A stretch of DNA of 5,725 nt from assembly GCA_903837025.1 (NCBI GenBank), contig CAILTC010000184.1, positions 1 to 5,725 on the forward strand. Reading direction: 5' to 3'. Of the stretch, positions 1 through 5,725 are shown one piece after another; positions within the stretch are counted from its first letter, which is position 1, and each line of letters opens with the position of its first letter. This stretch comes from an uncultured Bacteroidota bacterium (GTDB taxonomy: Bacteria > Bacteroidota > Bacteroidia > Flavobacteriales > Flavobacteriaceae). Made by a program: the position numbers and the translations under genes. The notes below the pieces were generated by a model. That model worked only from the letters and a program-made list of their open reading frames with translations. It ran no database searches and was not told where the DNA came from.

Positions 1-80
1 CCTGCGACATTGCCACAGCTCCCTATTGCATCATGGCGTCTCTCGCCTCGGCACTGCGTGGAAACTTCAGGAACGGATAG
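1..80. other. GC-rich edge segment, possible interspersed repeat or junction
   Basis: The first 60 bases hold 37 G/C (62%), whereas the rest of the window is strongly AT-rich. The composition falls off just before the stop codon at 89-91. I find no convincing reading frame, tRNA or rRNA in it. One short inverted pair, GGCG/CGCC around a 5-base loop, lies at about 35-47. It could be the end of an intergenic repeat, part of a foreign segment, or an assembly or vector artefact. Its identity cannot be settled from the sequence alone. Confidence 0.4.
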
Positions 81-88
81 CTTTTGGC

Positions 89-1855
89 TTAGTTTTTTAC
101 AATGATTTTTGTTCCCATTTCTAATTTATCCGCTTCGGTTAACTTAACAATATAAATACCATCACTCAAATTTGATGTTGAAAATGAATATGAAGAATCA
201 GTTCCTAATTGAGTTTTGTTGAAAATTAGTTTCCCCATAACACCATATAGGCCGTAAGAAACAAGTTCTTTTTGTAACGGATTCGTGATTATTACTTTTT
301 TAACGGAGTTATCTTGTCGCACTACAAAGTCGCTTTGATTTACAAAATTATCAACCCCTAAAGTACCATTTTTGAAAGTAATTTCATATTGAGTATTATT
401 AGTTCCTGCTGGCAATGTTACATCAAACACACTGTTTTTAATATCATAATATAAATTAGCTGTAATATCGTGAATATAAACATTAGTGACTTCAGGAATG
501 TTTAGCATTTGATTAACCGTTACTTTGTAATTAGCTTGATCAACATTTCTAAACCCTATAGCAATTTTTTTATCAATAGAAAACGGCATAACATTTATTA
601 CATATTCATTATTTTCAATTACAAAATAATTATTTGACGGACCATCATTTGGTGAAGCTGCATCCTTAGCACGATCAACACCATCTGTAGATAAAGGATC
701 GAATGCCAAAACCATTTGACTAACAGGACCATTATCTAATAATGTATTAAACCTGATTTGTGGTTGAACATTAGAAGTAGCTGCCTTTTTAGCATTTGTT
801 GTTTTTTCGAATTGAGATAAATTATCTACTCCTTCTTTGACAAATACTCTATAACTATTTTTCATTTGAGCATTTCCGTTTACAGCTCCTTCAATCATAA
901 ATCCCTGACCAATAGGAGAATATTTTCTTTGATAAATATTACCTGGACTTTCTACATTAGTTATTTCGGCACCATTATTATTATAAGAATAAAATACTGC
1001 AGGAATATATATATCTCCTGCTGAATAGGTTGCATAACCTCCTCTATAATCAGCAATATAATGAGAATTTATTGTTTTGTCTTGTTCCCAAAAATAGGCA
1101 ATTCCGGTACAACTTAAATCATCATTTAAGAAAGCTTGCAAATCTATAGCTGATGGATAAGGATTCCCTGTCAATGACCACTCGCCTGTCAAAACAGGTA
1201 TATTAATGGTTCCATCATTGGGTTTTCCTCTAAAATCATAACGCTGTTGTTTGCCGTCAGGGTTATTTTGAACTCCATCAACAGTAGTAGTATCTGTTCC
1301 TGAAGATCCTTTCATTGTAAAACCTTCGCCTGTATTTATTGTAGCTGATGAACCTGCTTGAACCCAATCAGAATACGAAGAGTTGTGAGTGGTAAATTTA
1401 TAAATCCAATAAGGTGAAATCGCAAAAGGATTCGCTGTACCATCATATACATTAGAAGCCAAAATTGTGGCAGCTGTTGTAGCGGTTTCTGTTGTAGGAA
1501 CTCCCAATTGATTGATTCCAAAAGGATTATTTACAGTTGTAGATGAATCTACATTCCCAACTGGAGAACACCAATAATTATATTGATAATTATTAACAGT
1601 TCCTTCTTGAAAAACAGATAAACTTCCTAATCCTTTATTGGCTCCTGATCCTGTAGTTCCTTGTAATAACTGCCCATTATTTCTTAAATAAAAATTACTT
1701 GTTGATGCGTTTAGTTCAATATCATTTTTTACATAAACATATTGATTACTCGCGTATACATAAGTATCTGCATTCACATACATATTTTGGGGATTTGCCT
1801 GAAATGAAAATCCAATGGCAAAAAACATCGATTTTAAAAGTAGATTTGGTTTCAT
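89..1855 (-). CDS. T9SS type A sorting domain-containing exported protein (588 aa)
   Basis: The protein should be exported by Sec and then moved across the outer membrane by the type IX secretion system, ending up on the surface or released. Residues 1-20 form a signal peptide with a basic start (MKPNLLLK) and a hydrophobic stretch (MFFAIGF). A region rich in Tyr, Val and Asn follows at 24-48. Residues 68-100 carry a motif (GANKGLGSLSVFQEG, then YNYWCSPVG) that I recall from large Flavobacterium secreted proteins of unknown function. A 'GEWSLTGNPYPSAIDL' segment lies at 224-239. The last ~80 residues are a typical type A C-terminal sorting domain: 'LSDGIYIVKLTE' at 563-574 and a terminal 'GTKIIVKN'. 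No catalytic motif is visible, so the activity of the passenger is unknown. The ATG at 1855 is the only start that keeps the signal peptide. The stop is TAA. The gene stands alone, with 352 bases before the next gene upstream, and no hairpin terminator is seen downstream. Confidence 0.9.
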   Translation of the reverse strand: MKPNLLLKSMFFAIGFSFQANPQNMYVNADTYVYASNQYVYVKNDIELNASTSNFYLRNNGQLLQGTTGSGANKGLGSLSVFQEGTVNNYQYNYWCSPVGNVDSSTTVNNPFGINQLGVPTTETATTAATILASNVYDGTANPFAISPYWIYKFTTHNSSYSDWVQAGSSATINTGEGFTMKGSSGTDTTTVDGVQNNPDGKQQRYDFRGKPNDGTINIPVLTGEWSLTGNPYPSAIDLQAFLNDDLSCTGIAYFWEQDKTINSHYIADYRGGYATYSAGDIYIPAVFYSYNNNGAEITNVESPGNIYQRKYSPIGQGFMIEGAVNGNAQMKNSYRVFVKEGVDNLSQFEKTTNAKKAATSNVQPQIRFNTLLDNGPVSQMVLAFDPLSTDGVDRAKDAASPNDGPSNNYFVIENNEYVINVMPFSIDKKIAIGFRNVDQANYKVTVNQMLNIPEVTNVYIHDITANLYYDIKNSVFDVTLPAGTNNTQYEITFKNGTLGVDNFVNQSDFVVRQDNSVKKVIITNPLQKELVSYGLYGVMGKLIFNKTQLGTDSSYSFSTSNLSDGIYIVKLTEADKLEMGTKIIVKN

Positions 1856-2207
1856 AATCTAAAAGATTTAGTTAATTTCAATTCAATTGGCTAATTTTTA
1901 TTTTACTATTCATTTCCTATAGGGAACGATATCGATTCTCAATTATTAAATTTTTCTTTTGATTTCGTTTTCGAAAAATTTAAATTCTGGTATAAACTTA
2001 ATCATTTTTATTTTAAATAATCTATTAAGTGTCATAAATAATCGCTTAAGTACACAAATAAAACATTTAACTTCTACAAAATCTACATTTTCAGTACTAT
2101 AATCATATTGTCCTAACTCAAAATTTTATCGTTTATTGACTTCTTAAATAAAACCTACTAAATAAATATCAAATTCAACAAGCTGAAAAAATTAAAAATT
2201 GATGATT
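1856..2207. other. Intergenic region upstream of the T9SS cargo gene
   Basis: This 352-base AT-rich gap contains no supported gene and no RNA gene. It must hold the promoter of the minus-strand gene starting at 1855. I find no perfect TAnnTTTG box; a weak minus-strand TAAATTTT lies near 1975-1983. Two adjacent 8-bp palindromes, CCTATAGG (1916-1923) and CGATATCG (1927-1934), lie 60-80 bases upstream of the start codon. No terminator for the 2208-3416 gene is evident; the only hairpin close to its stop has a 4-bp stem. Confidence 0.5.
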
Positions 2208-3416
2208 TTATTTCACATACTGGGTATGACTTCCTATTCCATCCATTTCATAATGAAAATCAACTGAAAGCACAGCTGCATCACCATTATAAGTATCGGC
2301 TGAATCCCCTGATTTACGATAGAAACGACACATTAATATACTGCTTATTTTATCTTGGTTTCCATTAGGAGTAAGAGTCCCCAATGGAGTAATTAGATGT
2401 TTATCCGCATCCGAAGTACCATTTATTGAGGCAGAAGTTGCGGTCATAATTACCGAATTAGGAAAAGCAATAGGTGTTGTTTCATTATAATTAACCCAAG
2501 TATATTCGAGACCCCATACTACTGCCCCATTCTGCCCTGTTGTTTGAGGAGCCCAATGCACATGTGGATAAATAGGGCTTCCTTCCCGCCAGTTATGAGG
2601 AAGTTGAACGGAGAAAAAAACCTCTTGTTCATTATTTGTTGTGACATTTTGAAAAGTAAAAGTATAAACCCCACGACTTGAAGCACCGTTATCTTTCATT
2701 TTTGACCATACGGGCTGGTTTGAAGATTCTCCTATCTTTGCAATAAAAAGAGGAACAACAATATCAGTATAAGCTGTTGCGGTACCTTCTAACGAAATAC
2801 TTCCATCAGCCTCAATCTTTGTATCGTTCGTTCCATCACCAATTGTGGTAACACCTGCACTTGTTACTTTTAATCGTTGGATAGCATTTGTTTTCAAAAC
2901 AAGATCAGTAACATCAGTTGTCCCAACATAATTTGTACCACTAGTTGTCCCTGAATTCCCTGTTAAATTCTAACCTGATGATGATGATGAATTATAATTA
3001 TTCAATGTTTTCCATTCAGTTCCGTTACTAAAAACGGTTGCCGCTTCACCGGCTTTCGCCAAGATTAAATTTGTTGCTCCATCAATTGTTCCACTTATTG
3101 TGACATTTGCAGTACTTGAAGCTTCTCTCTTTATAGTATAAATTCGTCCGGTAATCCCAACGGCTGTTGGCAAAGTAATGGTTCTTGCAGCCGATCCATT
3201 ATTACAGACAACTAAACTATAAGTATCATCTAATGTTGTATTAACCGTTACGGTTGTCACCTTTTGACCAACAGAACCATTTACTTCAAAAGTTGATAAA
3301 GGGATTGTAGTTCCTATCCCTACTTGTGCATTAATTATAATACTAATAAGGAGAAAAAATACAATTTGAAAAACATGCAATTTTATGTTTTTGTCTTTAA
3401 GGATAAATGCTTTCAT
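2208..3416 (-). pseudogene. Exported VGIGTT-motif surface protein interrupted by an in-frame amber stop
   Basis: Read through one TAG at 2970-2972, this frame encodes 402 residues. Residues 1-30 are a signal peptide (hydrophobic VFQIVFFLLISIIINA), with cleavage probably before Gln31, giving mature 'QVGIGTTIP'. Residues 50-140 look like a beta-sandwich of the tail-fibre kind ('TITLPTAVGITGRIYTIKR', 'NGTEWKTLNNY'). A five-Ser run and Gly148 follow, then the stop at codon 149. The same frame continues without a break: 'NLTGNSGTTSGTNYVGTTD' and 'VLKTN'. The divergent gene at 4227 has the matching segment with Trp at the stop position (GWSLLGNTGTT), so TGG to TAG is the simplest explanation. Residues ~213-402 form a separate C-terminal domain with 'HVHW' at 285-288 and 'VVWGLEYTW', which resembles domains I recall from phage structural proteins. 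Without suppression only a 148-residue exported fragment is made. The downstream half has only a TTG (codon 174) as a possible new start and would lack a signal peptide. A sequencing error is possible. Function unknown; there is no T9SS sorting domain or lipobox. Confidence 0.8.
2976..2990. repeat. Trinucleotide repeat (TGA)5 encoding five Ser
   Basis: Five TGA units on the plus strand read as TCA codons on the coding minus strand. They give the Ser run just before Gly148 and the amber stop of the interrupted gene. Slippage would change the Ser count without shifting the frame, so this repeat does not itself explain the broken frame. Confidence 0.9.
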
Positions 3417-3485
3417 ATTTATAGTTATTTAATTAAATGTTTTTGTGAGATATATTTGTATATTTTAGTAAATACATGCTTTTTG

Positions 3486-3508
3486 TCGTGTAAATTTACC
3501 GATTATCT
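3486..3508. repeat. Direct repeat copy 1, containing a palindromic promoter-like core
   Basis: This 23-base segment matches 4088-4110 at 20 of 23 positions in the same orientation. Its core, GTAAATTTAC (3490-3499), is a perfect 10-bp palindrome, so on either strand it reads TAAATTTA, one base from the Bacteroidota -7 consensus TAnnTTTG. On the minus strand it would give a leader of about 70 bases for the gene starting at 3416. No clear TTG -33 element is present. Confidence 0.4.
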
Positions 3509-3518
3509 TAATATTTTT

Positions 3519-3540
3519 TTTTATGATTAAAATCATAAAA
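3519..3540. promoter_or_regulatory. 22-bp palindrome, candidate operator
   Basis: Perfect 10-base arms (TTTTATGATT and AATCATAAAA) flank a 2-base AA spacer. This geometry fits a dimeric DNA-binding regulator better than an RNA hairpin, because the loop would be too small. It lies 103-124 bases upstream of the minus-strand start at 3416, about where the -33 region of the TAAATTTA box at 3491-3498 would fall. The regulator is unknown, and AT-rich DNA raises the chance of a fortuitous palindrome. Confidence 0.4.
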
Positions 3541-3618
3541 TTCAAATAGTATTAAAAAAAATTAGCGTGATAAATTAAAAAAAGAGAAGTAAATGAAATA
3601 AAACTAGCCTAAAAAGCC

Positions 3619-3640
3619 TTAGATTTTTTACCTAATCTAA
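3619..3640. repeat. Short inverted repeat
   Basis: TTAGATT (3619-3625) and AATCTAA (3634-3640) are perfect 7-base arms around an 8-base loop in the divergent spacer. The arms hold only one G-C pair each and no gene ends nearby, so this may be chance. Confidence 0.2.
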
Positions 3641-3732
3641 AATCGCAATATTCTAACAATAAATTCGCAGCGTAACTAAATCAAAAAATAAGTGATCTTA
3701 TATAAACATCAGCAGTTGACCATAAATTTAAA

Positions 3733-3759
3733 GTTCTAAAATTTGCTACAAGTTAGAAC
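3733..3759. repeat. Short inverted repeat
   Basis: GTTCTAA (3733-3739) and TTAGAAC (3753-3759) are perfect 7-base arms separated by 13 bases. It lies mid-spacer with no adjacent gene boundary and could be an operator-like site or chance. No T-tract follows on either strand, so it is not a terminator. Confidence 0.25.
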
Positions 3760-4087
3760 GAAAACGCTAGAGTTACTTTGTGTCTATTGTAAGAAGCTTT
3801 TAAATTATTTTTGATAAAATAGTTTATAATCCCAAAAGCAATAACCAATATTGTACTGATAGCAACTCGCTATATCTTCAAAACCAAAAAATCACTAATT
3901 ATAAAAGTAAAATATAGCATTATCTCAACTATTATCTTTTAAGTATTATAAAAATTAGTATCCCGAATAAAGCGGAAATTAATTAATAAAGATCTTTACA
4001 ATAAGGAATAATAAATAAATTTTGGAAGGAAAATAATTTATCGTAAAATAAAAAAAAGGTATAAAAAAACCTTAATGATGTATTTTA

Positions 4088-4110
4088 TCGTATAAATTTA
4101 CCTTTTATCT
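4088..4110 (+). promoter_or_regulatory. Direct repeat copy 2, candidate promoter of the 4227 gene
   Basis: This copy matches 3486-3508 at 20/23 positions. Its TAAATTTA (4093-4100) could be the -7 element for the plus-strand gene, giving a leader of about 120 bases. A degenerate TTA lies 18 bases upstream (4072-4074) in place of the usual TTG. A second candidate box, TATCTTTA, lies at 4124-4131. The evidence is positional plus the repetition upstream of a related gene. Confidence 0.3.
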
Positions 4111-4226
4111 ATAAATTATACCATATCTTTACATTTATTTCTTATAAATAAGAGGAGTATATCCAAAAAAATGTTAATTTTGAAATATAGTTTTCAATGT
4201 TTCCCCAAAACAAAAACATTCTCATT

Positions 4227-5270
4227 ATGAAAAAATTTAACCTAACAGTATTTTGTTTAGTAATTGCATTTACTTTCACAAATGTCACAGCACAAGTAGG
4301 AATTGGCACAACAACACCAAGAGGTGCATTTGAAATCAACTCTACAACAAATGGATTTATAACTCCCCAAGTGGCGTTAACATCAACAAGCACATCTGCT
4401 CCAGTTGTAAATCCGCAAACAGCAGGGGCTCCAATTACTGGTACAGAAATATTTAACACAGCCACGGCTGGATCTGGAGCAACAGCAGTTACACCAGGAT
4501 ATTATTACTGGGATGGATCATCATGGGTGCGATTATTAACAGATAACACTTCTGGATGGTCACTATTAGGAAACACAGGAACAACAGAATCGACAAATTA
4601 CATAGGAACAACTGATGATGCCCCTATTGTTTTGAAAACAAATGGTTCGGAGCGAATGCGAGTTACAGAAACTGGAGAACTAGCGATAGGCAATACCGAT
4701 CCTGTTTGTACTTTAGATGTTACCGGAACAATTTTGGCGAACGACAAAGGTAATAATGGATTTGTATTGAATTCGACAGGTATTAATTATGGTTTTCTTT
4801 CAAATCCGTCCGAAAATGTATGGTCATTAGGTTATGGGCCAGTGATAACAACATTAGCAACTCCCGTTTTATCATGGACAGCAGACGGAAATATTGGATT
4901 AGGAACCGCTTCACCTTCCGCATTGTTACACCTAAAAGACGGACATATCAAAAGTGAACAAACTACTGCCCCAACATTAGCTATTACAACCGCAAATGGA
5001 ATAAGCGGAGCCACCATTAGCAGTACCTCTTCGGATATTAGAGGATTAATTGATATTTCAGGAGCACCAACTAGCTCAACAACAACTAGTTTAACAATTA
5101 CATTTAACAATCCATACAATAGCGCACCAATAGTAATGGTTAGCCTTGCAAACGATGCTGCGCAAGATTATAAGGTTTGGGTAGATTCTGTTACAACAAC
5201 TACTTTTAACATTAATTTTAAATCAAGCAGCACTGTAAACCCTCGTTTTGCCTATTTTGTTATCGAATAA
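4227..5270 (+). CDS. Exported VGIGTT-motif protein with tail-fibre-like modules (347 aa)
   Basis: An exported, beta-rich protein of unknown function. Residues 1-22 are a signal peptide (MKKFNLTVFCLVIAFTFT) with a V-T-A cleavage site and Gln23 as the mature end, giving 'QVGIGTTTP'. I chose the ATG at 4227 because it starts this signal peptide; an ATG ten codons upstream (4197) would add a non-signal extension. Residues 89-103 carry the recurring Bacteroidota motif 'TPGYYYWDGSSWVRL'. The module at 109-150 (GWSLLGNTGTT, TNYIGTTD, VLKTN, RMRVTETG) is shared with the divergent interrupted gene. Further VGIGTT-like units lie at 153-159 and 223-230 ('IGLGTASPSALLHLKDGHIK'). Residues ~243-347 form a C-terminal Ser/Thr-rich beta domain ('TFNNPYNSAPIVMVSL' to 'FAYFVIE') like tail-fibre ends. 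There is no T9SS sorting domain, lipobox or peptidase S74 chaperone domain, so its final location is unclear. An intrinsic terminator follows 27 bases after the TAA. Confidence 0.85.
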   Translation: MKKFNLTVFCLVIAFTFTNVTAQVGIGTTTPRGAFEINSTTNGFITPQVALTSTSTSAPVVNPQTAGAPITGTEIFNTATAGSGATAVTPGYYYWDGSSWVRLLTDNTSGWSLLGNTGTTESTNYIGTTDDAPIVLKTNGSERMRVTETGELAIGNTDPVCTLDVTGTILANDKGNNGFVLNSTGINYGFLSNPSENVWSLGYGPVITTLATPVLSWTADGNIGLGTASPSALLHLKDGHIKSEQTTAPTLAITTANGISGATISSTSSDIRGLIDISGAPTSSTTTSLTITFNNPYNSAPIVMVSLANDAAQDYKVWVDSVTTTTFNINFKSSSTVNPRFAYFVIE

Positions 5271-5297
5271 CCTTTTTAAAAACATAAAACTCCCGAG

Positions 5298-5328
5298 GAC
5301 CTTGATAAACATCAAGGTCTTTTTTTTT
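5298..5328 (+). terminator. Intrinsic terminator
   Basis: A perfect 9-bp stem (GACCTTGAT, 5298-5306, and ATCAAGGTC, 5311-5319) with an AAAC loop is followed by nine T residues (5320-5328). It lies 27 bases after the stop at 5270 and separates the surface-protein gene from the downstream unit. Confidence 0.95.
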
Positions 5329-5410
5329 ATAAAATAATTAATTTCATATTGTTCAAATTTTCAGAAATGAAATATTTTACAACAAAGCAATACATTTACT
5401 ATAAAGTGCA

Positions 5411-5418
5411 TAAATTTG
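5411..5418 (+). promoter_or_regulatory. Candidate -7 promoter box TAAATTTG
   Basis: This is an exact match to the Bacteroidota -7 consensus TAnnTTTG, ending six bases before the ATG at 5424. If used, transcription would start at or within a couple of bases of the start codon, giving a leaderless or nearly leaderless mRNA. No TTG lies 17-23 bases upstream, which weakens the call. The position just after the terminator makes a promoter in 5329-5423 necessary in any case. Confidence 0.4.
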
Positions 5419-5423
5419 TAGTT

Positions 5424-5600
5424 ATGAAGGAAAAAAGTAATGAGAATAAATTAATTGAAGGCGAAGATTTTTATTACACACCAGAAGGTTATAAATGCTT
5501 CACCGCCAAATACCATTTAAAAAAAGGGTATTGTTGCAAAAATGGTTGCCGTCATTGTCCTTATGGATTTGATAAAAAAACAGGAGAAATAAAAAAATAA
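5424..5600 (+). CDS. Small Cys-rich DUF5522-type protein (58 aa)
   Basis: I recognise this as the DUF5522 family of small Bacteroidota proteins by the run 'EGEDFYYTPEGY' (residues 12-23), 'FTAKYHL' (26-32) and 'CCKNGCRHCPYG' (37-48). Cysteines 37, 38, 42 and 45 (C-C-x3-C-x2-C), with His44 and Cys25 nearby, suggest metal or iron-sulfur binding; that is inference, as the family has no established function known to me. It is predicted cytosolic, with no signal peptide or membrane segment. The ATG at 5424 gives the usual compact length. The same frame is open upstream, with an ATG at 5367, but the added residues do not look like the family and would overlap the TAAATTTG box. It lies 31 bases before the hutU start with no terminator between, so the two are probably cotranscribed. 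Confidence 0.8.
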   Translation: MKEKSNENKLIEGEDFYYTPEGYKCFTAKYHLKKGYCCKNGCRHCPYGFDKKTGEIKK

Positions 5601-5631
5601 AAATATTCATTGCAAAAAAAAAGAATGAAAC

Positions 5632-5725
5632 ATGACTTTTAAAGACCAAATCCAAGCAGGAATTCCTACTATTTTACCCCAACCAAAACAGTACGAAACA
5701 ACTATTAATCATGCCCCAAAACGGA
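5632..5725 (+). CDS. hutU: Urocanate hydratase, N-terminal fragment (cut by window end)
   Basis: Thirty-one codons are visible, starting 'MTFKDQIQAGIP' and ending 'TTINHAPKR' at the window edge. The pattern 'MTFK.QI..GIP..LP......NHAPKR' matches my recollection of the N-terminal extension of the long (~660 aa) Bacteroidota urocanate hydratases. That enzyme converts urocanate to imidazolonepropionate using NAD+, the second step of histidine breakdown, in the cytosol. Catalytic and NAD-binding regions lie beyond the window, so the call rests on the N-terminus alone. The frame is open to the end. No Shine-Dalgarno site is present; an A-rich tract precedes the ATG, as is normal in this phylum. 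It follows the DUF5522 gene by 31 bases. Confidence 0.7.
   Translation, partial: MTFKDQIQAGIPTILPQPKQYETTINHAPKR

Larger units (their letters stand above)
3417..4226. other. Long AT-rich divergent intergenic region (810 bases)
   Basis: This spacer separates the start codons of two divergent, related exported-protein genes. It is very AT-rich, with many stops in all frames, and no intact gene or RNA gene is supported. It holds a 22-bp palindrome (3519-3540), a 23-bp direct repeat with promoter-like cores (3486-3508 and 4088-4110), weak inverted repeats at 3619-3640 and 3733-3759, and a short, stop-interrupted minus-strand frame (3920-3753) that may be noise or a gene remnant. It is unusually long for a simple divergent promoter region, which hints at a decayed gene or an unrecognised RNA. 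Confidence 0.5.

Noticed and set aside
1336..1521. Open minus-strand frame of 61 codons
   Set aside because: It lies entirely inside the T9SS cargo gene in another frame and has no family features or signal of its own.
2208..2897. Independent gene starting at the TTG at 2897
   Set aside because: It begins in the middle of the module shared with the paralogue, lacks the signal peptide, and is in the same frame as the upstream half, so it is better read as the 3' part of one interrupted gene.
2208..3416. Genome-wide TAG recoding as the reason for the internal stop
   Set aside because: Only one good example is present, Bacteroidota with this composition use the standard code as far as I know, and a point mutation explains it more simply.
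3324..3530. Plus-strand frame of 68 codons
   Set aside because: It is antisense to the signal-peptide end of the interrupted gene and runs into AT-rich spacer; its Phe/Tyr/Lys/Cys-rich composition is what random AT-rich DNA gives.
4056..4073. Minus-strand terminator (AAGGT/ACCTT hairpin with a T-tract)
   Set aside because: The stem is only 5 bp of mostly A-T pairs, and no minus-strand gene ends there.
4197..4226. Upstream ATG giving a 10-residue longer form of the 347-residue protein
   Set aside because: The extension (MFPQNKNILI) would precede a complete, typical signal peptide starting MKKFN at 4227.
4142..4465. Minus-strand frame of 107 codons
   Set aside because: It is the antisense shadow of the well-supported plus-strand gene starting at 4227.
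4832..5119. Minus-strand frame of 95 codons
   Set aside because: It is an antisense shadow inside the same plus-strand gene, with no recognisable motif.
5624..5641. Five-codon upstream frame overlapping the hutU start
   Set aside because: So short a frame is expected by chance in an A-rich leader, and there is no sign of translational coupling or regulation.

Overview
The window looks like chromosomal DNA of a Bacteroidota bacterium, most likely Flavobacterium or a close relative. Reasons: a very AT-rich background, a protein with a C-terminal type IX secretion (T9SS) sorting domain, two exported proteins whose mature ends begin with the Bacteroidota-style 'QVGIGTT.P' motif, no Shine-Dalgarno sites, and a 'TAAATTTG' -7-type promoter box. 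All four intact stop codons are TAA.

Layout. Bases 1-80 are an abrupt GC-rich edge (37 G/C in the first 60 bases) that does not match the rest. On the minus strand, 89-1855 encodes a 588-residue T9SS cargo protein. A 352-base gap follows. Also on the minus strand, 2208-3416 holds a second exported protein gene of 402 residues, split by one in-frame TAG at codon 149. About 810 bases of AT-rich, apparently non-coding DNA separate it from a divergent plus-strand gene (4227-5270, 347 residues) of related, mosaic architecture. That gene ends in a clean intrinsic terminator (5298-5328). Then come a 58-residue Cys-rich protein of the DUF5522 type (5424-5600) and the first 31 codons of what looks like urocanate hydratase, hutU (from 5632).

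How it fits together. The left and middle parts are a cluster of exported, beta-rich surface proteins. The two divergent genes share a signal peptide, a VGIGTT.P motif and a 'GW-L-GN-GTT--TNY-GTTD----VLKTN' module, but carry unrelated C-terminal domains, like phage tail-fibre mosaics. The terminator separates this cluster from a housekeeping unit (DUF5522 protein plus histidine catabolism).

The strongest observation is that the interrupting TAG sits exactly where the paralogue has a conserved Trp (TGG), so one G-to-A change explains the break. The divergent spacer also holds a 22-bp palindrome and a 23-bp direct repeat (20/23 identical) that are candidate control sites. I see no clear previously undescribed system such as a defence island, CRISPR array or retroelement.
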